Assembly: GCA_910585285.1 (NCBI GenBank)
Contig: CAJUDL010000030.1
Coordinates: 1 to 42,808 of the forward strand
Direction of reading: 5' to 3'
Source: an uncultured Muribaculaceae bacterium
GTDB lineage: Bacteria; Bacteroidota; Bacteroidia; Bacteroidales; Muribaculaceae
DNA: 42,808 bases
Below, piece by piece: positions 1 to 8,795 of the stretch. Under the pieces are notes generated by a model, which worked only from the letters and a program-made list of their open reading frames with translations, made no database searches and had not been told where the DNA came from. Within the stretch, counting starts at the first letter, position 1, and every line of letters starts with the position of its first letter. The translations under genes and the position numbers were made by a program.

Positions 1-1008
1 CTCATGCGGCTCCTTGATGGATTCGGGTGAGATTTGAGGAGGGAATATGCCGGGATTTGCAATCTCGATGCGGTCATCGTAGATAGCAATACTTCCTGTC
101 AAATTATGTTTCTCCCATTGACGATGGCATAGACTATTGATCAATGCCTCACGTAATGCGTGATACGGCACTTCAAGCCGTTCTTCGCGCTGGAGGCTAT
201 GGTTGGTGATTTTCCCGCTAAGATTGAGATGCTTGAAGAAGAAAGCCATGCCAGCGTCAAGCAAATCAAAAAAATTGCCCTCTGCACGTTGGTTGTCGAT
301 AAACTCATTCTTATCGTTACCCAAGAATCGTGCCATCCGAAGCCGAAACTGCGGATACTCTTCGATATTGTTAGAGAAAAGCATCACCGCTCCATTGGTC
401 GGATTCCCATTTTTCAGCAAATTCCATTTCGCCAATGTGTCGTCTATAGGCGCACTCATTGCGCTTGCAGGGATTCTACCGCCCTCAACGCCAAGCCGGA
501 TGCACCCTCTGATATGCTTCTCGTTCAAGTCGGCAAGCATAACACCATCTGCCATCTGACGCTCCCACGCATACATCTGAGGCTGATGCGCCCGGATTCG
601 TTCATCGTACATTTCGTGCGGCATTACCTTCGTTGTGCTTTCTACTTTATAATAAGGGCATCCGTGGAAGGTATGTGGTCGTTCTCCCCATACCCAGCCG
701 TCAAAGTGCATGGCAATCACTTTATTCCCCGGACGGTCGGGCACATCAACATAATGAATCTTCACATCGACAGCGGGCTCCAATCCGGTGATAGCTTTGG
801 CTATCTCTTGCTGTGTAGAGTCTGTAACTTCCTGTCCTAATATTTTAAGCGACTTTGGTGCAATTCCGAAAATCAGCCACCCACCTTCTGTGTTGAGAAA
901 TGCACACGCCGAGTGCATACCGTCTTTCAGTTCGCCGGTAGTCTTCTTCAGCTCCAGAGTCCGCGACTCATCCGAAGCAATCAGTGCCTTTATATCGTCA
1001 ATCGTCAT
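1..1008 (-). CDS. AlbA_2 / RecG-like ATP-binding protein (partial, C-terminus beyond window)
   Basis: The reading frame starts at the ATG at 1008 and stays open to the window edge (336 codons). Residues ~1-100 carry the AlbA_2 (Schlafen-like divergent AAA_4) signature: ESRTLELKKTTGE, then a run that includes ACAFLNTEGG and GWLIFGI. Near the edge, REALINSLCHRQW and IYDDRIEIANPG match the RecG-like HATPase_c_4 domain that usually follows AlbA_2. Family members are putative nucleic-acid-linked regulators or defence ATPases; the biochemical role is not established. It is the last visible gene of the minus-strand defence operon, 6 nt after the NA37 gene, so it is probably co-transcribed. Confident about the family, not about the function. 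Confidence 0.85.
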   Translation of the reverse strand, partial: MTIDDIKALIASDESRTLELKKTTGELKDGMHSACAFLNTEGGWLIFGIAPKSLKILGQEVTDSTQQEIAKAITGLEPAVDVKIHYVDVPDRPGNKVIAMHFDGWVWGERPHTFHGCPYYKVESTTKVMPHEMYDERIRAHQPQMYAWERQMADGVMLADLNEKHIRGCIRLGVEGGRIPASAMSAPIDDTLAKWNLLKNGNPTNGAVMLFSNNIEEYPQFRLRMARFLGNDKNEFIDNQRAEGNFFDLLDAGMAFFFKHLNLSGKITNHSLQREERLEVPYHALREALINSLCHRQWEKHNLTGSIAIYDDRIEIANPGIFPPQISPESIKEPHE

Positions 1009-1014
1009 GGTGTA

Positions 1015-2040
1015 TCAAAAGTATAATTTTAAAAAGCTTCTACCTTTTTCATCATCGTATCCTTGGTCTATTTCAGCCGATGGATCCAAAATTTTAACCT
1101 CAAATCTTGAGCCGACTCTTAAGACATTTGATTTTGTTATGGCTTTCCGTTTTAGAGCACTTTGATTGCAAACAAATTTATCGGGGATTTTACCTACTTT
1201 TTCTTCATAGTCATGTCGAAATTGAGATAATACGGAAGTTGTATCTTCATCTAACGCCAGTGAAGATATGAGATCGGTGGTATTGATTTCACTTCCGTTT
1301 TCTTGTAAACGTTGGGTTATAGAACGAGATGCTTTAGCCAAATCCAAAGCTCTTTTTGGATTAATTTCAATAACCTTTTGGACTAACGCGGCACAGAAAT
1401 TTGCAACATTCTCAGTATGTTGAAAGTCAGAAATTATTTCCTTCGCATAAAGGAAATTTTGTGTCCAATATCGACCATCTTGCCGTATTGAAGAATTTTC
1501 AACTATTGAAAGCAGATATCCATTATCTTTCTCAATGTTAAAAATAAGACATCCTTTGTCTATATGTTTAGTGCTCAATCCAAATTGAGGTTTAATAGAA
1601 TATTCGCCATTCTCGTATGTGACTGTCAGAAAACGGTCTTTTATCTCTGTCTTAAGCAATAAAAGAGCATCCGCGTTTTGTCCATTTACACAGCAATCTT
1701 CAATATATATTACATAGAATTCCCCATTAATTATATTTGGATGAATACTTTGGTCATATAAATGTCGTGCAAGGTTATTTGACTGCGAAACAAAGCATTC
1801 TTTATTAGAAAATATATTTCGTGCAAATCGATAGACATTATTGGAGTCTAAGTCATCAATTGCATATAGTCTACTAAACACATCGAATTTGAAGGTGTTT
1901 TTTATCAGAGCGGATATGAACTCCGATGCCAATGTAATATCATCAGCCTTAGAAGCAAAGGCGATTCCTTCTTCGTTTAATTTATTGCCGACCTTTTGAA
2001 CAGTGGCAATAGTGGGTGTTCCCAATTTTATTACACTCAT
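1015..2040 (-). CDS. NA37/YejK-type nucleoid-associated protein
   Basis: 341 aa, close to the ~335 aa of YejK/NdpA. The central stretch HLYDQSIHPNI ... GEFYVIYIED ... DALLLLKTEIKDRFL fits the NA37 (PF04245) pattern, in which a 'sh..i..G.~~~~~~~d' block is followed by an 'lfKsE.kd.~l' block. NA37 proteins bind nucleoid DNA in enterobacteria; homologues also occur in defence loci, where their task is unknown. Its ATG shares one base with the TAA stop of the upstream DUF3732 ATPase (TAATG at 2038-2042), so translation is probably coupled. I infer it is a DNA-binding accessory subunit of the ATPase system. The family call rests on motif resemblance only. Confidence 0.75.
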   Translation of the reverse strand: MSVIKLGTPTIATVQKVGNKLNEEGIAFASKADDITLASEFISALIKNTFKFDVFSRLYAIDDLDSNNVYRFARNIFSNKECFVSQSNNLARHLYDQSIHPNIINGEFYVIYIEDCCVNGQNADALLLLKTEIKDRFLTVTYENGEYSIKPQFGLSTKHIDKGCLIFNIEKDNGYLLSIVENSSIRQDGRYWTQNFLYAKEIISDFQHTENVANFCAALVQKVIEINPKRALDLAKASRSITQRLQENGSEINTTDLISSLALDEDTTSVLSQFRHDYEEKVGKIPDKFVCNQSALKRKAITKSNVLRVGSRFEVKILDPSAEIDQGYDDEKGRSFLKLYF

Positions 2041-3905
2041 TATTCGTAAATATTTTTAGGGATTAAACCTCCATTTTCAGATTTTGAGAATTTTGCTACA
2101 GTATGGAAAAACACCAAGTTTTTCCAATAAGATTCGTCAGCATGCTCGATGAGAATTATCTGAAAATGTCCCTCTTCATCAAGAACAATTTCCTTCATGA
2201 AATCATTCAGAAGGCAAAATGCCTTTGTGAGTTGTTTCTTGTCATCATTGTCTAGTGTACCCTTATCTGCATAGTAAGGTATGCTTGGTTGGTCGATAAA
2301 TAAAAATGATCCAACTTGTTGTGCCTTATTTTTCAATATCGATTTATGAAGGCCTAAGAAAAAACAGAGGTGAAGGAACATATAGTTAGACTTGCTTCCT
2401 ATATTTCTAACGGGAAATTCAGCTCCTTCTTTCAAAAGAGATATTCTTCGTTCCGAATCATCGTAAACCATGGAGGTGCCCGGATAAGAACCCACCATCC
2501 CATTCTTGGAATGGAAGTACTGATTTATATATTTGCTCAACTCGTCTTTTATATCATGAGGTAAAAGATGAATTTGTTTTAATCTCGTTTCTAATGATTC
2601 AATTTTAGAAACTTTTTCTTGTTCGACCGCAAATTGATAGGTGTCAACAGCCGGACTCTTTAAGTCCTTAAGTCTATATTTTATCCTTAAGGCTCTATTT
2701 AGCCAAACAGGATCACCTATCGTTTTACGAAGTGCCAATAGTCGAGTTAATTCGTTATTACACTCTTTCAGCTCTTGTTTGAGCTCTTCATATCGTCTAA
2801 TATAATCAGACGGGAGCACAGGGGGATTTTGCTTGACTCTTTTTATTTGCTGAAGCTGATTTTCTAACTCATCAAGTAGTTCTAATGTATCTGGGGAACT
2901 AATTACTTCATCTATATGTTCACGGATGTAAGAGATAGGACGTAGACTATCCTCAACTCTTGATCCAAGAGATTTCTGCCTATCCATTTCCCCCATCAGA
3001 GAACGATATGTGTTTATTTTATTTAGTAAGTCATCCTTCTTTTTTCTGAGATTCCCAAGTTTATTGGTATCCTCTTCATCTTTTATCAGTTTGTCATACG
3101 CAGATATGGAACGTTGAACGTATTTCAACATTTCATTTGCATCTTCTTGAAGAAATAAACTATCAACAGGAATTAGGTTAAGTCCTACAGCTTCATCAAA
3201 TATTTTTCCTAACTCTTCCTTATACTTCCTGACCTCTTCTTGATTCTTAAGATGTTTCTGTTGATATTTGATTAACTCTTTTTTTGTCGTTTCAACTTCA
3301 GCGGTAATTCCCTTCTCATCAAAGCATTTAATGCCGTTGACATATTCCAAGGCAAAATCAAGGAATACATCATAACTTCTTGAAATAAAGAAAGGAATAT
3401 CGAAATAGACATTTGCTGACGATATGATATCCTCGGTCAGATAGTTAAAAGGCAAAAAATGCCTGAAAGTAAGAGTGGAATTCGTGCGACCGATTTTTTG
3501 CATATGTTCTGGAATCCCGAAAATACTGTTAAAGGCAGCATTTAATTCACCAACATTATGTGTCTTTCTATATGGTTCTGGGTAACCATCAGTTCTTTCA
3601 AAATAGACATCTTGTGACCCTATGCCCATTTGTGGAGCCTTTCGGATAAGCACATAACTATTTCCATTAATAAAAATATTCATTCCGTAGAATTCAACAT
3701 TTTCATTAATGACGTTCTCAACAATCGTTGGATTATCTGATAGGAGAAGATAATCTATAATGTTAAGTAGGGAAGACTTTCCAGTGGAAGAGTCGCCGGT
3801 AATTACATTGATTTTATCTCGCTCAAAGTAATATGTCACAGTTTTCTGGGAATCCTCACGAAAACCCTTAAACCACATCTTAATGCTTGCTATATATAGA
3901 TTCAT
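2040..3905 (-). CDS. DUF3732 SMC-like ATPase (ABC-3C ATPase component)
   Basis: I start this at the ATG at 3905, which makes an ATGA overlap with the stop of the gene upstream; a longer frame to 3956 would overlap it by 55 nt. The 621 aa product has a Walker A GDSSTGKSS at residues 37-45, a long charged coiled-coil middle (~200-430), and a C-terminal ABC half with NIGSKSNYMFLHL (signature-like) and FLFIDQPS (Walker B). FLFIDQPS is characteristic of DUF3732. SMC/Rad50-type ATPases of this type form the sensor or motor of ABC-three-component conflict systems. Neighbours fit: a nuclease-like effector and a small middle component lie directly upstream with 4-nt overlaps. Likely cytosolic and DNA-associated. 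Confidence 0.85.
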   Translation of the reverse strand: MNLYIASIKMWFKGFREDSQKTVTYYFERDKINVITGDSSTGKSSLLNIIDYLLLSDNPTIVENVINENVEFYGMNIFINGNSYVLIRKAPQMGIGSQDVYFERTDGYPEPYRKTHNVGELNAAFNSIFGIPEHMQKIGRTNSTLTFRHFLPFNYLTEDIISSANVYFDIPFFISRSYDVFLDFALEYVNGIKCFDEKGITAEVETTKKELIKYQQKHLKNQEEVRKYKEELGKIFDEAVGLNLIPVDSLFLQEDANEMLKYVQRSISAYDKLIKDEEDTNKLGNLRKKKDDLLNKINTYRSLMGEMDRQKSLGSRVEDSLRPISYIREHIDEVISSPDTLELLDELENQLQQIKRVKQNPPVLPSDYIRRYEELKQELKECNNELTRLLALRKTIGDPVWLNRALRIKYRLKDLKSPAVDTYQFAVEQEKVSKIESLETRLKQIHLLPHDIKDELSKYINQYFHSKNGMVGSYPGTSMVYDDSERRISLLKEGAEFPVRNIGSKSNYMFLHLCFFLGLHKSILKNKAQQVGSFLFIDQPSIPYYADKGTLDNDDKKQLTKAFCLLNDFMKEIVLDEEGHFQIILIEHADESYWKNLVFFHTVAKFSKSENGGLIPKNIYE

Positions 3906-4330
3906 AATTGAATATTCAAATTGTGGTACAATTCTTTCGTTGATATTCCTGAACAAAGTTTTAGAAGGTGTTCAGAAATTTTCATTATTCTATCAAGCCT
4001 CCTTGATCTTAGGTTTCCTTCGGGGAATGCAGAACTCCCAAGCCTAAGATTCCCATCGGAAATCATGATGAATTTATTTTGTTTTAAAATTACTGTTGCA
4101 TTAAGAAAATAAGGGCCAAAGGAATCTAACTTACGTGATATTAGTCCTTGATTCTTAATCAACGTGCATAATTGATTAAAGCTATCTGATTTCTTTATGA
4201 AAGAGTATAATTGTATATCAACAAGAAGCGTAGTATAAAGGTATAACTTTGCTATATCCATCATCTCGTTCTTGAGAAGATGAACTATACAGCCCATTAG
4301 TATGGCTTCATTATTATAAACTCTGTTCAT
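3902..4330 (-). CDS. ABC-3C system middle component-like protein
   Basis: 142 aa, no signal peptide or membrane segment. It begins MNRVYNNEAI and is a mostly helical small protein with a C-terminal RRLDRIMKISEHLLKL, resembling the middle-component (MC) proteins that sit between effector and ATPase in ABC-three-component systems. MCs are typically 130-200 aa and often winged-helix-like. Its start overlaps the effector stop (ATGA, 4327-4330) and its stop overlaps the ATPase start (ATGA, 3902-3905), so all three should be made in fixed ratio. The assignment is driven by size, position and overlaps more than by sequence; an unrelated small protein cannot be excluded. Confidence 0.7.
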   Translation of the reverse strand: MNRVYNNEAILMGCIVHLLKNEMMDIAKLYLYTTLLVDIQLYSFIKKSDSFNQLCTLIKNQGLISRKLDSFGPYFLNATVILKQNKFIMISDGNLRLGSSAFPEGNLRSRRLDRIMKISEHLLKLCSGISTKELYHNLNIQL

Positions 4331-5613
4331 GACTTCTTGAATTTACTTTCCCAATCACGATGCCATCCAATCAGTGGTAACTCAGGGACTACGTCAGTTG
4401 AAGAGTTGGAATAATAGTATATACAACCTTCGCTATCCGACTGTTCTAAATTGGTTCCAGCTAATGAGAACTGTTCTTTTCTCATTTCATCAACAGTCTC
4501 ACATCCAGCATTACACAAATCCTTCTCAGTGCAATTTTGTGGTAATAGTCTATGTTTGGACCGATGATATGTTCGCCATCTTGAATATACGTTTTGAGTC
4601 AATTTGTTGACATCATCCTGAGTCAAGACATTATTATTCCAATGTTCGTGAAAGTTGTTATTGAACCTAAACCAACAGACAGTAAGTTCTGTTACACGAT
4701 CGATGTCTTTTTTGTCAGTATCTCCAATTTCAAAGAGTTGTTTCATAAACAATAGGTCATTCGGGTCCCCTTTAAAATCCGTAATGAAGTAATCCGAGCG
4801 AAAATGAATCTTTTTACGTCCAATATCAAGTATGCTCTGATATTTTTCAGTAAATACTCCACCTGTATATGATACTGGTTTACGATTTTCTATCCGTTCT
4901 ATGGCATCATCTTTCAGCGATGTCATAATTTGACCATAAACCCAATCAATCCGGTGTTCATTTAATCCAAAACGATTCTTCATTCGTTTCTTAATCGCCT
5001 CTTTAAGGATGTCTTCTGTTTTTGAAAAGGTAATTCTCCCACAAAATATATCCAAATTGGGATAGCTTAATAAATCTGAGATGATTTTAGAAACATCTAT
5101 TCTTTTTGTCTTGGGTTCATCTTTAGATTCTTCAGGCTTGTCCTTCAATTTATCAGCACTTTTCTTTTCCGAATTCTTTATCTCCTCAATCGTAGATTTG
5201 AAGTCATCGAGATTATGACTATTTTGGTAATCTGTAAGTGCTTTTACAAACTTATTATCAGATATATTTTTATTTGTCACTAATATAAAACTGGCATTAG
5301 GCAAAATCTCAGGCTGGTCATCAATGAACTTCATCCAATTAGACAGAGTCTTCCACAAATCAGAATCGCGATCAGACAAATTAATGGTCTTCCCACTTGC
5401 GTTGTTTTGAACACTATGTTTGATTTGATAAAACGTTATTACTTCACCTGTCTGCGTATCAACATCATCATGTAGTTCAAAGCTAACAGTTGACGTGTCA
5501 TCAATTTCATTTAAAAGCGTAAATACAAAATAATTCCATTGATATTCAAAGGCTGCATAAATATCAGCTGCAGAACGTTTGCTTTGTTCCTTAGATGGTG
5601 TAATAGTATTCAT
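4327..5613 (-). CDS. Cap4/DUF4297-like nuclease effector with ABC-3C-type C-terminus
   Basis: 428 aa. The N-terminus has AAFEYQWNYFVF, then FELHDDVDTQTGE and YQIKH. E46, D49/D50 and Q63-x-K65 fit the E...D...QxK core of PD-(D/E)xK nucleases of the Cap4/DUF4297 group. A lysine- and glutamate-rich linker (~155-170) follows. The C-terminus ends in PLIGWHRDWESKFK, the kind of GWH-DW ending I associate with ABC-3C C-terminal domains that dock an effector to the ATPase. The likely job is cleaving DNA when the partner ATPase senses invasion. The gene starts only 11 nt after the hsdR stop, so it appears to be part of the restriction operon. Nuclease activity is inferred. Confidence 0.75.
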   Translation of the reverse strand: MNTITPSKEQSKRSAADIYAAFEYQWNYFVFTLLNEIDDTSTVSFELHDDVDTQTGEVITFYQIKHSVQNNASGKTINLSDRDSDLWKTLSNWMKFIDDQPEILPNASFILVTNKNISDNKFVKALTDYQNSHNLDDFKSTIEEIKNSEKKSADKLKDKPEESKDEPKTKRIDVSKIISDLLSYPNLDIFCGRITFSKTEDILKEAIKKRMKNRFGLNEHRIDWVYGQIMTSLKDDAIERIENRKPVSYTGGVFTEKYQSILDIGRKKIHFRSDYFITDFKGDPNDLLFMKQLFEIGDTDKKDIDRVTELTVCWFRFNNNFHEHWNNNVLTQDDVNKLTQNVYSRWRTYHRSKHRLLPQNCTEKDLCNAGCETVDEMRKEQFSLAGTNLEQSDSEGCIYYYSNSSTDVVPELPLIGWHRDWESKFKKS

Positions 5614-5624
5614 AAATGGCAGTT

Positions 5625-8600
5625 TTAAGGTTCTGCTGCTATGCTATAATCGGTATTATTTATCTCATATGGTTTGAAACCATGCATAGGTGAATCGTAA
5701 TTGTCACTATCCGCATAGAGTTCGCACTGTTTGATGACGGTTTCAAGGGCTTTTTCCTGCTCTTCAGGTGGATATTTATACTTTTTGAGGAGTCGCTTGA
5801 CCATGCGGCGCATGTTGGCACGGGCGGATTCTTTTTGTCGCCAGTCGATGGTCTTGCTGTTGCGAAGGGCTTCGGTAAGTTCTTTTGCCATAGCAACAAG
5901 CGTGTCGTTCTCATAGAAGTCTTTCACTGCCTGAGGGCGGGTAAGGGCATCGTAGAACGCCTGCTCTTCTTCGGTCAATCCTAATTCAGAGGCTTGTTCG
6001 GCATGGGCTTTCAGCTCCTGTGCAATTTTGAGCAGCTCCTGTATCACTTCCTCATTGCTGATCAGTCCGCGAAGATACTCTGCAAGACGGGCATCAAGCA
6101 TTTCGCTGAACTTGTCGGCCTGCGTCATATTCTTTTTGGCGTGTTTGTGGATATGCTGTTCAAGCAGCCGTTTCAGCAGTTCAAGTGCCAAGTTCTTCTC
6201 TTTCATCTCGGCAATCTCTTTGAGGAATTTTTCATCAAAGAGATTGAACTCGGTGCCTTGGGTGTTAAGGATTTCGACAACACCGTCAGCCTTTACCGCA
6301 ACCTTCAAAAGATTAGTGATTCTCTCATCAATGATTTTGCGGGTGATTTTCTTATTTGATGTCAGGCGAACCAAAAGCGTGCGCACTGCCTCAAAATATG
6401 CTTCCTCGAATTTCTCAGCCGGAGAGAGCAGACTGCGACATAATGTAGTTGCCTGAACAAGACGTTTGCTTTCATCGATAAAAACTTTCCGGGCAGCATC
6501 ATATTTTGTGACGTTGTCATCGCAAAGATTGCTGACTATATTGTTGGGGTCGAGCAGTACGTTGACGCCACCTTTGATAAGATTTGCACGCTGAAGATTG
6601 GAACACGTCGCAAAACCGGAGTAGTCGTAACCGTTCAAGCACTCGCGGCAACGGGCAATAGAGACAATAAATTCCTGATATGCAGTTTTCTTTATGTCAG
6701 GGTCACCGAAACGTTTCTTGTCGCGGTTAGTGTAGTCGTGCATAGCCTTCTTCAGAGCTTGGGCTATACCGATGTAATCAACTACCAAACCGCCGCTCTT
6801 TTCAGGGAATACGCGGTTTACGCGAGCTATGGCCTGCATCAGGTTATGGCCTTTCATCGGCTTGTAGACATACATCGTGGCGAGGCTCGGCACATCAAAT
6901 CCGGTGAGCCACATATCCACCACAATTGCAATCTTCATTGCCGAGTCGTTGTCTTTGAACCGACGCGCAAGTTCCTGCTTGTGAGCCGCCGAACCGATGA
7001 TGTCGTTCCACTCCGCAGGGTCTTGGTTGCCTTGTGTCATAACCACCCCTATAATATCTTTCCATTGCGGACGCAGTTCCACCAGACGTTTGTAAATCTC
7101 AATGCCTGTCGCACGGTCGAGCGCAACGATCATAGCCTTGCCGGTCAGGTGATTCTGACGGTTGGCTTCATAATGGTCTATTATGTCACGGCAGAGCGTG
7201 TCAATGGTCTCCGGAGCATGTAAAAGGGCGTGTAGCTGCGCGTTCTCCTGCTTGGAGCGTTTGATATCCTCTTCCTCGGCGCCTTCCTCGGCGAGTTTGT
7301 CATATTCCCGGTCGAGCAGTCTGAGTGTTTCCTCGTCGAGGTTGAGCTGTATCAGGCGGCTCTCGTAGTAGACCGGCACAGTGGCACCGTCTTCCACGGC
7401 TTGGGTCATGTCGTAGATGTCGATATAGTTGCCGAATACTTCGCGGGTATCGTTGTCGTCGGCTTCGATGGGAGTGCCTGTAAAACCGATGAATGCCGCG
7501 TTGGGTAGCAGTTTGCGCACTATGGCGGCAAAGCCCATTTTTATTTCGCCGGTCGCCGTATCGACTTTGGTCTTGACGTTGCTCTGCGATCGGTGAGCTT
7601 CATCACTCATCACTATGACATCTGACCTCATAGTTATTGGCTCCTTGCGGTCTTTGAACTTTTGGATGTTAGCGAAGATTATGCCGTGGTTCTTTCGCTT
7701 TTCCAACAGCTCGTAGAGATGGTCGCCGTCTGTTGCCTTGACCGGAGTTTGGCGGAGATAGTCGCTGCAGGCGGCAAATGTGGAGTGCAGCTGGTCGTTG
7801 AGGTCAAGGCGGTCAGTGAGCACAAGGATTGTCGCGCTCAGCAGGTTTTTTAGAAGCTGATGCGCATAGAATACCATCGACAGACTCTTACCGCTCCCTT
7901 GCGTGTGCCAGAACACACCGATTTTGCCATCCTTGCGACCAAGTGCATCCCGAGTGCATCGCATCGCTTTCTTCACGGCGAAATACTGATGATATCCGGC
8001 AAGTATTCGCGCTTTCTTCGTATCGCTGCCCATCGACAGCGAGAAGTCCGCGATAAGGTCGATAAGACGACATTTGTCGAATATTCCCTCGAAGAACGTC
8101 TGAAAGTCGGCAATCGCAGTGCTTTCATATGAGCCGTCGGTGGTTTTCCACTCCATAAAGCGGTCGAGTGGTGCCGTGATTGTGCCGACCTGTGTGTCTG
8201 CCATGTCGCTGATTATGAGCATTTGAACGGCGGCAAACAGTTGCGGCACCTGCCGCATATAATTCTGCAGCTGCAGATAGGCTTCCTCGGAATTGGTCAC
8301 TTCGCGGCTTGGCGATTTCAGCTCTATCACCGAGATTGGCAAACCATTTACAAATACCACTATGTCGGCTCTTTTCTTAGCCTGTCCGTTTACCACAGTC
8401 CATTGGTTGACAACCTGAAAACTGTTGTTTGCAAGATTGTCAATGTCGAGAATCCTCACATGGTCGCTACGAAGAGTCCCTTCGCCGGTCTTGAACGTCA
8501 CGTCAAGGCCGTTTTGCAGCCAGTCGGTCATCTGCACATTGGCGGGAACAAGCGGTTGTGAGAACAGCTCATGGATTTTGCGGACTGCCTCGTCAACGGC

Positions 8601-8792
8601 TGCCGTCTTGTCTGCCCCGTTGATGCGTAGCATCGCCTCCCGCAGCTTGCCCGGAATGGTGGCATCGGTGAGGTCTCGACCAGTTTCGGAGTCAACGTCA
8701 GGCCCATGTACCACCTCATAGCCCATTTCGTTGAACAGGTCTAGTATTGTCTGCTCGTAAGAGTCTTCGGTATAGTGATAGGTATTGGTCAT
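5625..8792 (-). CDS. hsdR: Type I restriction enzyme, R subunit
   Basis: 1055 aa, normal length for HsdR. The N-terminal endonuclease domain shows D143 in RADIVVFVNG and E157-x-K159 in VIELKS. The SF2 translocase follows: Walker A HTQGSGKS (296-303), Walker B DEAH (397-400) and motif III FTGTP (~437-441). The motor pulls DNA until the complex cuts at a distance from the recognition site. It starts 3 nt after the hsdS stop. The C-terminal ~250 residues are helical, as expected for docking to HsdM. Domains look intact. Codon use is visibly more GC-rich than the AT-rich genes that follow it (effector to NA37), suggesting that the downstream block was added to an existing R-M locus. Confidence 0.97.
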   Translation of the reverse strand: MTNTYHYTEDSYEQTILDLFNEMGYEVVHGPDVDSETGRDLTDATIPGKLREAMLRINGADKTAAVDEAVRKIHELFSQPLVPANVQMTDWLQNGLDVTFKTGEGTLRSDHVRILDIDNLANNSFQVVNQWTVVNGQAKKRADIVVFVNGLPISVIELKSPSREVTNSEEAYLQLQNYMRQVPQLFAAVQMLIISDMADTQVGTITAPLDRFMEWKTTDGSYESTAIADFQTFFEGIFDKCRLIDLIADFSLSMGSDTKKARILAGYHQYFAVKKAMRCTRDALGRKDGKIGVFWHTQGSGKSLSMVFYAHQLLKNLLSATILVLTDRLDLNDQLHSTFAACSDYLRQTPVKATDGDHLYELLEKRKNHGIIFANIQKFKDRKEPITMRSDVIVMSDEAHRSQSNVKTKVDTATGEIKMGFAAIVRKLLPNAAFIGFTGTPIEADDNDTREVFGNYIDIYDMTQAVEDGATVPVYYESRLIQLNLDEETLRLLDREYDKLAEEGAEEEDIKRSKQENAQLHALLHAPETIDTLCRDIIDHYEANRQNHLTGKAMIVALDRATGIEIYKRLVELRPQWKDIIGVVMTQGNQDPAEWNDIIGSAAHKQELARRFKDNDSAMKIAIVVDMWLTGFDVPSLATMYVYKPMKGHNLMQAIARVNRVFPEKSGGLVVDYIGIAQALKKAMHDYTNRDKKRFGDPDIKKTAYQEFIVSIARCRECLNGYDYSGFATCSNLQRANLIKGGVNVLLDPNNIVSNLCDDNVTKYDAARKVFIDESKRLVQATTLCRSLLSPAEKFEEAYFEAVRTLLVRLTSNKKITRKIIDERITNLLKVAVKADGVVEILNTQGTEFNLFDEKFLKEIAEMKEKNLALELLKRLLEQHIHKHAKKNMTQADKFSEMLDARLAEYLRGLISNEEVIQELLKIAQELKAHAEQASELGLTEEEQAFYDALTRPQAVKDFYENDTLVAMAKELTEALRNSKTIDWRQKESARANMRRMVKRLLKKYKYPPEEQEKALETVIKQCELYADSDNYDSPMHGFKPYEINNTDYSIAAEP

Positions 8793-8795
8793 AGC

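Noticed and set aside
160..840. 226-codon plus-strand frame
   Set aside because: It is antisense to the AlbA_2/RecG-like gene, which has clear domain motifs in the opposite strand.
5660..8721. Many open frames of 60-160 codons antiparallel or shifted within hsdR
   Set aside because: They are shadows of a long, motif-rich HsdR frame, have odd compositions rich in Ser, Arg and Cys, and contain no recognisable domains.
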